Origin: Bradyrhizobium sp. SZCCHNS1050
Lineage (GTDB): Bacteria > Pseudomonadota > Alphaproteobacteria > Rhizobiales > Xanthobacteraceae
Direction of reading: 5' to 3'
DNA: 64,000 nt
NCBI RefSeq assembly: GCF_032484785.1
Contig: NZ_JAUETR010000002.1
Location: 1 to 64,000, forward strand
Shown: piece by piece, positions 1 through 8,952 of the stretch
How the letters are laid out: the number at the start of each line of letters is the position of its first letter
How positions within the stretch are numbered: position 1 is the stretch's first letter
Translations under genes and position numbers: made by a program
Notes under the pieces: generated by a model
Told to the model about the DNA's origin: nothing
What the model saw: only the letters and a program-made list of their open reading frames with translations
Database searches by the model: none

Positions 1-150
1 TATAAGCGTGAAGACCATCGCGCAGGGAAGGCCGGGCGTTCTCGGCTGCACCTGTGGTACCTGCCGCCTGCATTTTTTCTCGCAGGCGGGCCGCAGGCGC
101 CAGCCGGCGCCTGGCCTTCCCTGCGCCCTCCGACATTTCAGAGGGTGAGA
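1..150 (-). repeat. Dispersed structured repeat, copy 1 (cut by window edge)
   Basis: Read on the minus strand this matches the segment near 18685-18831. The order of blocks is the same in both: a CCCTC/GAGGG hairpin (127-146), one arm of a long stem GCAGGGAAGGCC (111-124), an inner hairpin (64-89), a shared block around ACCACAGGT, the second stem arm (21-36), and an ending resembling AACGCTTATA (1-10). The inner hairpin stem is CGCCTGC/GCAGGCG here and CGCGTGC/GCACGCG in copy 2, so both sides changed together. No coding potential is seen. The function is unknown. Confidence 0.75.
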
Positions 151-233
151 TCTGCAGCATGACCCGGGCAGGATCTGCCGCGGAGCGCGACGTCACGCGT
201 CGTTCGATGCGCTCCCTCGCGCGGCATCAATGG

Positions 234-353
234 CGTCGTCCCCGCGAACGCGGGGACCCATAACCCAAGGGAGCAGTTGGCTTGCGCAAGTCCAACCACC
301 TCGCGTCACGACTTGGTTCGGTGGTTATGGGTCCCTGCGTTCGCAGGGACGAC
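234..353. repeat. Inverted pair of short palindromic repeats
   Basis: Two copies of a GC-rich palindrome (234-265 and 321-353), each built on GTCCC-N-GCGAACGC-N-GGGAC followed by CCATAACC, face each other about 55 bases apart. They resemble REP/BIME-type dispersed repeats and sit just beyond the 3' end of the formamidase gene. The rest of the interval 150-389 shows nothing recognisable. Confidence 0.6.
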
Positions 354-389
354 AGCAGTGTGTTTGGCCCGACGCTCAGCCCTGTCTTC

Positions 390-1331
390 TCACCCGTGCA
401 CCACCGCCTTCGCGATCATGCAATGAATGCCCTTGGAGCCGTTGACGGTCTGGGTCACCCGCAGGTCGGCGGCGAGGCTGCACAGGGTATAGGCGTCCTC
501 GCGCGACAGATTGCGCTTCTCGCCGAGCAAGACGATCATGTCGCGCAGCGCCTTCACCGCGCACTGGTCGAGGTCGGGGTCCATCGCCATGGTCATGTAG
601 TGGGTGGCCGTCTCGGCGCGCGGATAGTCGAATTTGAGATCCTTGCGCACAGTGAGACGGAAACGCCCCTGCAGCGCGGTCTCGATCGCGGTGACGCAGA
701 CCTCGCCGTCGCCCTGCACGCCGTGGCCGTCGCCGCAGGAGAACAGTGCGCCGGGCACGAACACCGGCAGATACAGCTTGGCGCCGGCGCCGAGCTCCTT
801 GTTGTCGAGATTGCCGCCCATCGCGCGCGGGATCAGCGAGGTGATGCGGCCCCAGGCCGGCGGCGGCGCCACGCCCATCACGCCGAAGAACGGCGCCAGC
901 GGCAGCTCCAGGCCCCACGGCAGCTTGCCGACCATCCGGTCCTTGTCGAGCGGGATGTTCATCAGCCGGCTCTCGTGGAAATCGTCGGGCAGGGTGCCCG
1001 CCAGCGGCCGGATGAAATTGTAGCCCCAGTCCTGCCGCAGCTGGACGTCGAGGATGTCGACCTCGAGCACGTCGCCGACCTCGGCGCCCTTGACCGCGAT
1101 CGGGCCGGTCAGGATGTGGCCGGGCACCATGCGCTCGCTGCGGGCGTGGACGTCGAACAATTCCGGCGGCACATGGAATTTGCTGGTGTCGGGCACCACG
1201 TCGGGCCCGCCGCTGATCGAATCGATCGTGACCTCGTCACCGCTGTCGATCGTGAGCACCGGCTTCAGCCGGGATTCGAAGAAGCCCCAGTGGCAGGTCT
1301 CGGGGCTCGCGTGCAGATGGTGATGGGCCAT
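390..1331 (-). CDS. Acetamidase/formamidase family amidohydrolase
   Basis: A cytosolic enzyme of the FmdA/AmdA family, which hydrolyses formamide or short aliphatic amides to ammonia and the acid. The 313-residue product shows the family N-terminus with CHWG and SGDEV (residues 13-32), GGNLDNKEL near 172-180 and GDGHGVQGDGEV at about 200-211. The ATG at 1331 was chosen because GAGAGGA lies just upstream and the MAHHHLH start suits the family; the frame stays open another 42 bases with no better start. It is transcribed divergently from the YdcF gene. The true substrate is not known from sequence. Confidence 0.85.
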   Translation of the reverse strand: MAHHHLHASPETCHWGFFESRLKPVLTIDSGDEVTIDSISGGPDVVPDTSKFHVPPELFDVHARSERMVPGHILTGPIAVKGAEVGDVLEVDILDVQLRQDWGYNFIRPLAGTLPDDFHESRLMNIPLDKDRMVGKLPWGLELPLAPFFGVMGVAPPPAWGRITSLIPRAMGGNLDNKELGAGAKLYLPVFVPGALFSCGDGHGVQGDGEVCVTAIETALQGRFRLTVRKDLKFDYPRAETATHYMTMAMDPDLDQCAVKALRDMIVLLGEKRNLSREDAYTLCSLAADLRVTQTVNGSKGIHCMIAKAVVHG

Positions 1332-1461
1332 GGTCCTCTCATTCGTACCGGTTCGGGACCAAGCATAGCGCATCCGCCGGCCGCCGCAGAGAGATGGCGA
1401 CGCATGGCCGCTGTCGTGTATGAGGGCGGCCGTGGCACCTCACCCCGCGCCGGAGCTCGCA

Positions 1462-2250
1462 ATGTTCTTTGTCCTGTCGAAGACGCTCGGCCTGCTGGCA
1501 CTGCCGACCAATTTCATGATCGCGCTGGGCCTCGCAGGCGCCATCCTGATGCTGACCCGGTTTGCCGTGCTGGGGCGCAGGCTCGTGGTGTCTGCCATGC
1601 TGCTGCTGGCGATCGTCGGCCTGACGCCGCTCGGCAGCCTGATGCTCTATCCGCTGGAGAGCCGGTTTCCGAAATGGGACCCGGCGAACGGTGCGCCCGA
1701 CGGCATCATCGTGCTCGGTGGTCCCGTCGATTCCGATCTCTCGGTGATGTACGGCATGCCGGTGACGGTGGCGGGCGCCGATCGGGTGATCCAGGCCGCC
1801 GCGCTGGCGCGGCGCTATCCGAACGCGCGCATCCTGTTCACCGGCGGCAGCGCCAATCTGATCGCGACCGAGGCCAAGGAGGCCGACGTCGGCGCCGAGA
1901 TCCTGCTCAGCCTCGGCGTGCCGAAGGAGCGGCTGTTGCTGGAGCGGCAGTCGCGCAACACCTACGAGAATGCGATCTTCTCCAAGGCGATGATCTCCCC
2001 GAAGCCGGGCGAGCGCTGGCTGCTGGTGACCTCGGCCTATCACATGCCGCGCTCGGTCGGGCTGTTCCGCAAGGCCGGCTTTCCGGTCGAGCCCTATCCG
2101 GTGGACTGGCGCGTCGGCCGCGTGCTCGACTTCGACGGCATCTCGCTGCTCGGCCTGCGCCGCGCCGACATTGCGGTGCGCGAATGGGTCGGGCTCGTGG
2201 CCTACCGCCTGCGCGGCCGCATCGACGATCTGTTTCCGGGACCGGCCTAG
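1462..2250 (+). CDS. YdcF family (DUF218) inner-membrane protein
   Basis: A 262-residue protein with two N-terminal hydrophobic helices (about 3-30 and 38-60) followed by a DUF218 domain. Family landmarks are DGIIVLGG (80-87), FTGGSAN (126-132), the SRNTYEN motif (164-170) and TSAYHMPRS (190-198). DUF218 proteins such as SanA, YdcF and ElyC are envelope-linked and some affect cell-wall lipid carriers, but the chemistry is unresolved. A GGAG lies before the chosen ATG. The last 4 bases overlap tail-to-tail with the TPR-glycosyltransferase gene. Confidence 0.85.
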   Translation: MFFVLSKTLGLLALPTNFMIALGLAGAILMLTRFAVLGRRLVVSAMLLLAIVGLTPLGSLMLYPLESRFPKWDPANGAPDGIIVLGGPVDSDLSVMYGMPVTVAGADRVIQAAALARRYPNARILFTGGSANLIATEAKEADVGAEILLSLGVPKERLLLERQSRNTYENAIFSKAMISPKPGERWLLVTSAYHMPRSVGLFRKAGFPVEPYPVDWRVGRVLDFDGISLLGLRRADIAVREWVGLVAYRLRGRIDDLFPGPA

Positions 2251-4094
2251 GCAATCGTCTTGCAGAAGCTCGCCGCTTTCGCGGCCAGCTCGCCGCGCAC
2301 GCGCGCGACGACCGGCTCGTAGCGGCAGCTCGAATCCTGCCGGAACAGCCGCGCGCTCGGATACCACGGGCTGTCGTCGCGATCCCTGAGCCAGCGCCAG
2401 TCGGCGAGGTGGGGCAGCATGATCCAGGTCGGCCGTCCGAGCGTCGCGGCGAGATGCGCGACGCTGGTGCAAACGGTGACCACGACGTCGAGACAGGAAA
2501 TCAGCGCCGCGGTCTCGACGAAGTCGGTCAACTCGACGGTAAGGTCGCGGATGCCGCTCTGCTGCGCCAGCACCGCCTTGTCGGCTGGCCGCAGCTCTTT
2601 TTGCAGGCTGATGAAATCCGCCCCGAGATCGAGCAGCGGCAGCAGGGTCGCAAGCGGCATCGAGCGGTTGCGATCGTTGCCCTGATGCGGATTGCCGGAC
2701 CAGACGAGGCCGACCCGCAGCCGGTCATGCGCTCCGAGCCGCCGCTCCCAGGCCGCGATGCGCTCGGCCGGCAGTGGCGGGAGATAGCTTGGCGGTGGAA
2801 TGGTATCGAGCGTGGTGCCGAAGGCCAGCGGCAGGCTCATCACCGGGCAGTGCATGTCGAAGACCGGCCGCTGCAGGTCCGGCGCGTAGGCGAGGCATTG
2901 CGTCACACCGTCGATGCCGGCCATCAGCGGCCGCAGCGCCTCGCGCACCACCAAGATCACCTTGGCGCCGCGCGCGGCGACCATCGGCACGTAGCGGGCG
3001 AACTGGATGGTGTCGCCGAAACCCTCGTCCTCCTCGATCAGGATGGTCTTGCCGGCGATGTCCTCGTGGCCCAGACATTTGGACTCGGCAAAGCGCGGAT
3101 AGTCGATCGAGAAATCCGGCATGGCCCAGCGCGCCTCGCGCCGGGCCCAGCCGGAGACGAAGTCGCCGCACTGCAGCTCGATATGCGCGAGCTGCCACGC
3201 CGCCTTGGGATGATCGGGGACGAGCGCGAGAATCTGCCGGTAGACGGCAGCAGCATCCTCGAAACGCAGGAGCTGCATCAGCGCAAAACCCTTGTTGAGC
3301 AGCACCTCGACGAAGTCCGGCCGCAACGCCAGGGCCTGATCGAACCACGGCAGCGCCTCCGCGCTGCGGCCGAGACAGACAAAGGCATCACCGAGATTGT
3401 TGCAGACCATCGCCTCGGTCGGCGCCAGCGCATGCGCGCGTTCACAATCGGCCAGATACGCGTCGTAGTGTTTGAGCTCGCGGAGGCACCGGGCGCGCAT
3501 CTGCAGCGACTGCAGGTCATTCGGCTGCTGCGTCAGGCAGATCGTGAAGGCCTGGGCGGCTTCCTCATAACGCTGCTGCTGATGCAGCAGCAGGCCGCTC
3601 TGGAACGCGGCCTCGCGGTGCGAAGGATCGATCGTCAGCGCGTGCTGATAGCTCAGCAGCGCCTCGGCGCCACGGTCGAGCGCCAGCAGCACGCCGCCCA
3701 TATGCTTCCACAACTCGGCCTCGTCGGGCTTGAGCTGGATCGCCTTGTCGAAGACGGCGAGGGCGTCGTCGAGCCGGCCCATCTGCTTCAGGGTGAAGCC
3801 GAGGCTGGTGAGATAGTCGATCTTCGGCGTCTGTCGGATCGCGCGCGAGAACCACGCGACGGCATGGTCGTGCTGGCCGGTTTGCAGCGCGATGATGCCC
3901 ATCAGCGCAAGGCTGTCGGCGTGGGCCGGGTCGGCCGCCAGCGCCTGCTCGCAGCACATCTGGGCATCGAGCAGACGCCCTCCGCCGAGGTGATGCAGTC
4001 CCGCCTCGTAGAGCGCGGCGGGCGACAGCACGGGCGTTCCGCCGGGGCCGGCCGTTGCGCGCTTGGCGCCTTCCTTCCGGTCGCTGCGGGTCAT
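2247..4094 (-). CDS. TPR-repeat protein with C-terminal glycosyltransferase-like domain
   Basis: A 615-residue protein. Residues about 25-310 hold roughly eight TPR units ending in the usual ALxxxP pattern. Residues about 310-600 resemble the heptosyltransferase/GT9-GT41-type fold, with VGLVWSGNPHQGNDRNRSMP, FISLQKELR, DVVVTVCTSVAHLAATLGRPTW and DSPWYPSARLFRQ. Such hybrids are numerous in bradyrhizobia and are presumed to glycosylate proteins or envelope polymers. The ATG at 4094 has an AGGA upstream. It is divergent from the DUF169 gene across 186 bases. Donor and acceptor are unknown. Confidence 0.8.
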   Translation of the reverse strand: MTRSDRKEGAKRATAGPGGTPVLSPAALYEAGLHHLGGGRLLDAQMCCEQALAADPAHADSLALMGIIALQTGQHDHAVAWFSRAIRQTPKIDYLTSLGFTLKQMGRLDDALAVFDKAIQLKPDEAELWKHMGGVLLALDRGAEALLSYQHALTIDPSHREAAFQSGLLLHQQQRYEEAAQAFTICLTQQPNDLQSLQMRARCLRELKHYDAYLADCERAHALAPTEAMVCNNLGDAFVCLGRSAEALPWFDQALALRPDFVEVLLNKGFALMQLLRFEDAAAVYRQILALVPDHPKAAWQLAHIELQCGDFVSGWARREARWAMPDFSIDYPRFAESKCLGHEDIAGKTILIEEDEGFGDTIQFARYVPMVAARGAKVILVVREALRPLMAGIDGVTQCLAYAPDLQRPVFDMHCPVMSLPLAFGTTLDTIPPPSYLPPLPAERIAAWERRLGAHDRLRVGLVWSGNPHQGNDRNRSMPLATLLPLLDLGADFISLQKELRPADKAVLAQQSGIRDLTVELTDFVETAALISCLDVVVTVCTSVAHLAATLGRPTWIMLPHLADWRWLRDRDDSPWYPSARLFRQDSSCRYEPVVARVRGELAAKAASFCKTIA

Positions 4095-4280
4095 CGACTG
4101 ATCCTGTCCGAGGATCGAAAATTCATAAGTGATTCCCGTAATATCGAGAAGGATCATGGTATGGCGGGCGAGCCCGGAGGGCGGAAATACTGGCATCACG
4201 CGGTGCGAGGGTCTAACAAGCGCCCCGAAGTCGAACCACGCATTGGACCGGCAGGCGGTGCGGTAGGGAGGGAGCGCCAC

Positions 4281-5066
4281 ATGCAACAGCCGAACGGGAC
4301 GGACAGGCTGGATCTGGCGGCCATGGTGGCCGATCTCAACGGCCTGCTGCGGCTGAAGACGACCGTGATCGGCATCAAGATGTTCGCCCGCGTCGAGGAC
4401 ATGGAAGCGGTGGAGAAGATCCGCCGGCCCAACGCGGTGCACACCACCGACCAGATCGTCAGCATGGCCTCGCGGCTCGGCTGGACAGTCGGCATCACCG
4501 GAGATGATCTGGTCGGCGCGCAGTGCCGCGCGGTGATCGGGCTCGGCCCGCAGGACGACACCTGGCTCGAGGGCGCGAACTATGTCGGCGTCTGGCACGG
4601 CACGGCGGAGGACGCGCGCAAGCGACAGGAGGCGTTGGATGTCGTGCCGTTCGGCCGCTACCAGGCCATGGCCGTCAGCCCGCTGTCGAGCGGCCGGCTG
4701 GATCCGCCGGACATCTGCCTGGTCTATGCGACGCCGGGACAGATGATCATCCTGATCAACGGCCTGCAATATGTCGGCTACAAGAAGTTCGAATGGGGCG
4801 TCGTCGGCGAGACCGCCTGCGCCGACTCCTGGGGACGCGCGCTGAAAACCGGCGAGCCGAGCCTGTCGCTGCCATGCTTCGCCGAGCGCCGCTATGGCGG
4901 CGTGCCGGACGAAGAGATGCTGATGGCGCTGAAGCCATCCGATCTCGCCAAGGCGATCGCCGGCATGAAACAGCTTGCCAGGAACGGCCTGCGCTACCCG
5001 ATCGCCCCCTACGGCATCCAGAACGACGTCCGCGCCGGAATGAATGTGTCTTATGGAAAAAAGTAG
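4281..5066 (+). CDS. DUF169 family protein
   Basis: A 261-residue soluble protein beginning MQQPNGTDRLDLAAM, with GGGAGGG-like Shine-Dalgarno bases just before the ATG. It shows features of DUF169 proteins: an early TTVIGIKM segment, a cysteine in GAQCRAVIGL (about residue 79), VYATPGQMIIL, and a second cysteine region GETACADSWG. The biochemical role of DUF169 is not established; some neighbours in other genomes are redox or C1-metabolism genes. Nothing here narrows the function. Confidence 0.75.
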   Translation: MQQPNGTDRLDLAAMVADLNGLLRLKTTVIGIKMFARVEDMEAVEKIRRPNAVHTTDQIVSMASRLGWTVGITGDDLVGAQCRAVIGLGPQDDTWLEGANYVGVWHGTAEDARKRQEALDVVPFGRYQAMAVSPLSSGRLDPPDICLVYATPGQMIILINGLQYVGYKKFEWGVVGETACADSWGRALKTGEPSLSLPCFAERRYGGVPDEEMLMALKPSDLAKAIAGMKQLARNGLRYPIAPYGIQNDVRAGMNVSYGKK

Positions 5067-5078
5067 ACCCGCAAACTC

Positions 5079-5161
5079 CGTCATTGCGAGCGCAGCGAAG
5101 CAATCCAGGGCTGAGGACGGGACTCTGGATTGCTTCGTCGCTGCGCTCCTCGCAATGACGG
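5079..5161. repeat. Palindromic intergenic repeat, CATTGCGAG class
   Basis: Two arms, TCATTGCGAGCGCAGCGAAG and its near reverse complement ending TCGCAATGA, enclose CAATCCAGG...CTGGATTG. The whole can fold as one long hairpin. The same class recurs at 26429-26511. It lies directly after the DUF169 stop codon, 36 bases before the next start. Confidence 0.75.
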
Positions 5162-5197
5162 GGCACTAAAATCGCAGCTGATCGCTAGGGAACAAGA

Positions 5198-6376
5198 ATG
5201 ACGTCATCCAAGTTCGATATCATCGTCTATGGCGCGACCGGTTTCACCGGGCAGCTCGTCGCTGAATATTTGGCCACGCAATATCGCGGCGACAGCTCGC
5301 TGCGCTGGGCGATGGCTGGTCGCAGCCTCGACAAGCTCGCGTCCGTGCGCGATGCGATCGGCGCGCCCGCCGATACGCCGCGGATCGCGGCCGATGCCGC
5401 CGATCCTGCATCCCTAAAGGCCATGGTGGCGCAGACGAAGCTGGTGCTGACCACCGTCGGTCCCTATCAGCTCTATGGCAACGAGCTCGTCGCGGCCTGC
5501 GCCGAGACCGGCACCGACTACGTCGATTTGTGCGGCGAGCCGGTGTGGATGCGGCAGATGATCGACAAGCATCAGGCCACCGCCGAGAAGAGCGGCGCGC
5601 GCATCGTGTTCTCCTGCGGCTTCGATTCCGTGCCGTTCGAGCTCGGCGTCTATTTCGTGCAGCAGCAGGCCAAGAAGGTGCTCGGCGCCGCAGCGTCGCG
5701 TGTGAAGGGCCGCGTCCGCGGCATGAGCGGCACGCTCTCGGGCGGCACCGCGGCGAGCGCCAAGGCGACCTTCGATGCGGTCGCCAAGGATCTGAGCCTG
5801 GTCGCGATCCTCAAGGACTCGTTCGCCCTGACGCCCGGCTTCAAGGGTCCGAAGCAGCCGTCGGGCAACAAGCCCGTCTATGAGGAAGATCTGCAGTCCT
5901 GGACGGCGCCGTTCATGATGGCGCTGATCAACACCCGCAATGTCCACCGCTCCAACATGCTAATGGGTTTTCCCTACGGGCAGGACTTCGTCTATGACGA
6001 GATGGTGCTGACCGGCCCGGGCGAGAAGGGCGAGGCCAACGCCAAGAAGGTGATGGCGGCGAATGCCGAGAAAACCGGCCCCAACGCGCCGAAGCCGGGC
6101 GAGGGTCCCTCGAAGGAGGAGCGCGAGAACGGCTACTACAATCTTCTCTTCGTCGCGATAGCCCCCGACGGCCGCCAGGTCCGCGCATCCGTGAAGGGCA
6201 ACCGCGATCCCGGCTACGGTTCGACCTCGAAGATGATCAGTGAATGCGCCGTCGGCCTGTTGCGCGACGGCGCCGGCGTGAAGGGCGGGTTCTGGACCCC
6301 GGGCGCGGCGCTCCGCGACAGCCTGATCCAGCGGCTGGTGGACCACGCCGGCCTGACGTTCACGGTGGAGGGCTAA
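5198..6376 (+). CDS. Saccharopine dehydrogenase-like NAD(P)-binding oxidoreductase, paralogue 1
   Basis: A 392-residue protein opening with a Rossmann fold (VYGATGFTGQLVAEYL, residues 10-25), followed by the saccharopine-dehydrogenase-like landmarks VGPYQLYG and DLCGEPVWMRQMI and the stretch FSCGFDSVPFELG. It belongs to the group containing eukaryotic SCCPDH and mycobacterial trans-acting enoyl reductases. These act on lipid or polyketide intermediates when characterised, so lysine metabolism should not be assumed. A near-copy of the same length follows 39 bases downstream, and the two are probably co-transcribed. Confidence 0.85.
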   Translation: MTSSKFDIIVYGATGFTGQLVAEYLATQYRGDSSLRWAMAGRSLDKLASVRDAIGAPADTPRIAADAADPASLKAMVAQTKLVLTTVGPYQLYGNELVAACAETGTDYVDLCGEPVWMRQMIDKHQATAEKSGARIVFSCGFDSVPFELGVYFVQQQAKKVLGAAASRVKGRVRGMSGTLSGGTAASAKATFDAVAKDLSLVAILKDSFALTPGFKGPKQPSGNKPVYEEDLQSWTAPFMMALINTRNVHRSNMLMGFPYGQDFVYDEMVLTGPGEKGEANAKKVMAANAEKTGPNAPKPGEGPSKEERENGYYNLLFVAIAPDGRQVRASVKGNRDPGYGSTSKMISECAVGLLRDGAGVKGGFWTPGAALRDSLIQRLVDHAGLTFTVEG

Positions 6377-6415
6377 GAGCGGTGGAATCCATCCGCCGCG
6401 GCCCAGAGAGCAACC

Positions 6416-7594
6416 ATGACGTCGGCTAAATTCGACATCGTCGTTTATGGTGCAACCGGTTTCACCGGCCAACTCGTGGCCGAGTATCTCGCCGCGCGCG
6501 GTAGCGGCGAAGCCAAGCTGACCTGGGCCATGGCTGGGCGCAGCCGCGACAAGCTCGCCAAGGTGCGCGATGCGGTCGGAGCGCCGCCTGATCTGCCGCT
6601 GATCGTGGCCGATTCCAGCGACCCCGGCTCCATTCGCACGATGGTCGATCAGGCTAGACTGGTGTTGACTACGGTCGGACCCTATCAGCTCTACGGGGCC
6701 GATGTGCTCGCCGCCTGCGTCGCTGCGGGGACCGATTATGTCGATCTCTGTGGCGAGCCGCTGTGGATGCGCCAGATGATCGAGAAGCATCGAGATGAGG
6801 CGGAGCACAGCGGTGCAAGAATCCTGTTCTCGTGTGGCTTCGACTCGGTGCCGTTCGAGCTCGGCGTGCTGTTCGTGCAGCAGCAGGCAAAACAGGTGCT
6901 AGGTGCGCCACAGCCGCGCGTGAAGGGGCGCATTCGCGGCATGAGCGGCTCGCTGTCGGGCGGCACTTCGGCGAGCGCCAAGGCAACAGCGGCGGCATTG
7001 ACCGCCGATTTGAGCCTTGTGGCGATCATGAAGGACCCGTTCGCGCTGACGCCGGGATTCACCGGCCCGAAGCAGCCACCGGCCAACCGACCGATCTATG
7101 AGGAGGATCTCCAGTCTTGGGCCGCGCCGTTTGCAATGGCGCTGGTCAACACACGCAACGTCCATCGTGCCAACGTGCTGATGGGTTTTCCGTACGGGCA
7201 GGACTTTGTCTACGACGAAATGGTGCTGACGGGCGATGGAGAGGAAGGCCAAGCCAACGCCAAGTTGGTCATGGCGGCAAATGCCGAGAAGACCGGCCCG
7301 AATGCGCCCAAGGTCGGGGAGGGGCCCTCGAAGGAGATGCGGGACAACGGATACTTCGACCTGTCGTACGTCGCAGTGTCTCCCGACGGACGGCGCGTTT
7401 GCGCGTCGGTGAAAGGGAAGGGCGATCCCGGCTACGGTCTGACGGCGAGGATGATCAGCGAATGCGCCATCGGCCTGCAGCGCGATGGTGCCGTTGTGAA
7501 GGGCGGTTTCTGGACGCCCGGCGCCGCGCTCGGCGACAGCTTGATCAAGCGGCTGGTCGACCACGCCGGCCTGACGTTCACGGTGGAGGATTAG
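6416..7594 (+). CDS. Saccharopine dehydrogenase-like oxidoreductase, paralogue 2
   Basis: Same length (392 residues) as the upstream paralogue and alignable without gaps. The Rossmann motif VYGATGFTGQLVAEYL, FSCGFDSVPFELG, MGFPYGQDFVYDEM and the C-terminal GLTFTVE are identical. Differences cluster at residues about 27-75 and 190-240, which suggests diverged substrate contacts rather than a recent copy. Synonymous differences are common. The stop codon overlaps by 4 bases with the end of the convergent O-antigen-ligase-like gene. Confidence 0.85.
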   Translation: MTSAKFDIVVYGATGFTGQLVAEYLAARGSGEAKLTWAMAGRSRDKLAKVRDAVGAPPDLPLIVADSSDPGSIRTMVDQARLVLTTVGPYQLYGADVLAACVAAGTDYVDLCGEPLWMRQMIEKHRDEAEHSGARILFSCGFDSVPFELGVLFVQQQAKQVLGAPQPRVKGRIRGMSGSLSGGTSASAKATAAALTADLSLVAIMKDPFALTPGFTGPKQPPANRPIYEEDLQSWAAPFAMALVNTRNVHRANVLMGFPYGQDFVYDEMVLTGDGEEGQANAKLVMAANAEKTGPNAPKVGEGPSKEMRDNGYFDLSYVAVSPDGRRVCASVKGKGDPGYGLTARMISECAIGLQRDGAVVKGGFWTPGAALGDSLIKRLVDHAGLTFTVED

Positions 7595-8865
7595 TAGGCT
7601 GCGATGTGCGGGCCGATCCCTGCGGATCGGTTCGCCTCGGCCTGATGGGCGCGCGTGGCGGCGATCATGCCCCACATCGTGCCGAGCATCAGGAAGAAAT
7701 GCCGCCAGTGGTCGGTGTCGATGATGAAGCTTTCGCCGACGGTGCCGAGGAACGCCGAGAATACCGCGATGTAGGTGCGCTGCCAGGGCACGCGCACGAA
7801 CAGATAGCGGAAGCCGAGAATGACAGTGGTGAACACCAGCGCGGGATAGCAGATGCCGGACAGCCAGCCACCCGACATGAAGGCGTTCAGATAGGAGTTG
7901 TGGGTGTCCTCGGGGAAGTAGTTGTGGAACTGCAGCGGCCCGATCCCGAACGGCAGGTCGAGCGCCATGTCGGCGCCGAGAATGTGGCGTCCGAAGCGTC
8001 CGAACCGGCCCTCGTCATAGCTCTGGTCGAAGCTTGCCCGCTGCTTGAACATGTCGGCGATGGAATCGATCGAGAGCAGAACGCCGATCAGGACGATGCC
8101 GGCCACGGCGGCCGCCAACGTCATGAAGATGATGCGGGAGCGCTCGCCCCGCGTCTGGCTGGTGAGCACCATCATTGCCAGCATGAAGGCGGCGGTGAGG
8201 ACGAGGCCGCCCCAGGCCGCGCGCGAGAAGGCGAGCAGGATGGCGAGCGCCATCACGCCGAGCGCAAAGCTGGCGCGCAATGTCGCGGCGAAGCGGGCGG
8301 TCACGACGTTCTGCAGCGCGAGCAGCGCCGGCAGGATCAAGAACGCGCCGAGCACGTTGGGGTCCTTGAACGTGCCGCGCGCGCGGCCATACAAGGTGAG
8401 GAGATCGTAGCCACCGGGCACCAGATGGAAGTAGCCGGCGACACCCGCGAGGGCCGCGATCGCGCCGCCCATCACGAGGCCGCGCCGGAGCATGTCGAGC
8501 CGCGCTTCGGTGTCGTCCGACGTGAGCATGGCAATGAAGATCGCCGTGAACGCCATGTACCAGGAGGTGGCGATCCAGGTCGCGATCTTGGAATCGTCGA
8601 GCAGCGGTATCGCGCTGATCGTGTAGCCGAGATTGACCAGGACCAGCAACAGGAGGAGCGGCAGGAAGACGAGGCGCAGCCTGATGCCGGTCGCGAAGAA
8701 CACCGCGGCGGAGGCGAGCGTGACGAGCTCATAGGGGCTCGGTTCGATGAACACGATGGCGCCGGAGACCCCGACCAGCCAGACCAGCGTGCGCTGCAGG
8801 GCGACGACGCCCGGAGGGGCCATCGGCCTGGATGCGAACTCTTCGGCTGCTGCCGTCACGGCCAT
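7591..8865 (-). CDS. O-antigen ligase/polymerase-like membrane protein
   Basis: A polytopic inner-membrane protein of 424 residues with about ten hydrophobic segments. It carries the Wzy_C/WaaL-type periplasmic signature: GRARGTFKDPNVLGAFLILP near residue 165-184, followed by the loop with DTHNSYLNAFMSGGWLSG near 315-332. Such proteins polymerise or ligate polysaccharide units carried on undecaprenyl diphosphate. It is followed on the same strand, 87 bases upstream, by the sugar-1-phosphate transferase gene, so a polysaccharide role is well supported. Whether it is a polymerase or a ligase cannot be told from sequence. Confidence 0.85.
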   Translation of the reverse strand: MAVTAAAEEFASRPMAPPGVVALQRTLVWLVGVSGAIVFIEPSPYELVTLASAAVFFATGIRLRLVFLPLLLLLVLVNLGYTISAIPLLDDSKIATWIATSWYMAFTAIFIAMLTSDDTEARLDMLRRGLVMGGAIAALAGVAGYFHLVPGGYDLLTLYGRARGTFKDPNVLGAFLILPALLALQNVVTARFAATLRASFALGVMALAILLAFSRAAWGGLVLTAAFMLAMMVLTSQTRGERSRIIFMTLAAAVAGIVLIGVLLSIDSIADMFKQRASFDQSYDEGRFGRFGRHILGADMALDLPFGIGPLQFHNYFPEDTHNSYLNAFMSGGWLSGICYPALVFTTVILGFRYLFVRVPWQRTYIAVFSAFLGTVGESFIIDTDHWRHFFLMLGTMWGMIAATRAHQAEANRSAGIGPHIAAY

Positions 8866-8952
8866 CGCGAACTCACACTCATACGCAGCGCACGGCGGGA
8901 TCGGCCAGACACACGCGCGAAGCGGACGTGGGCCCGCTCCGGATCCCCGCGA

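Noticed and set aside
282..5066. Very long plus-strand frame of about 1600 codons
   Set aside because: It is an antisense shadow over the formamidase and TPR-glycosyltransferase genes; only its last 261 codons (the DUF169 protein) look real.
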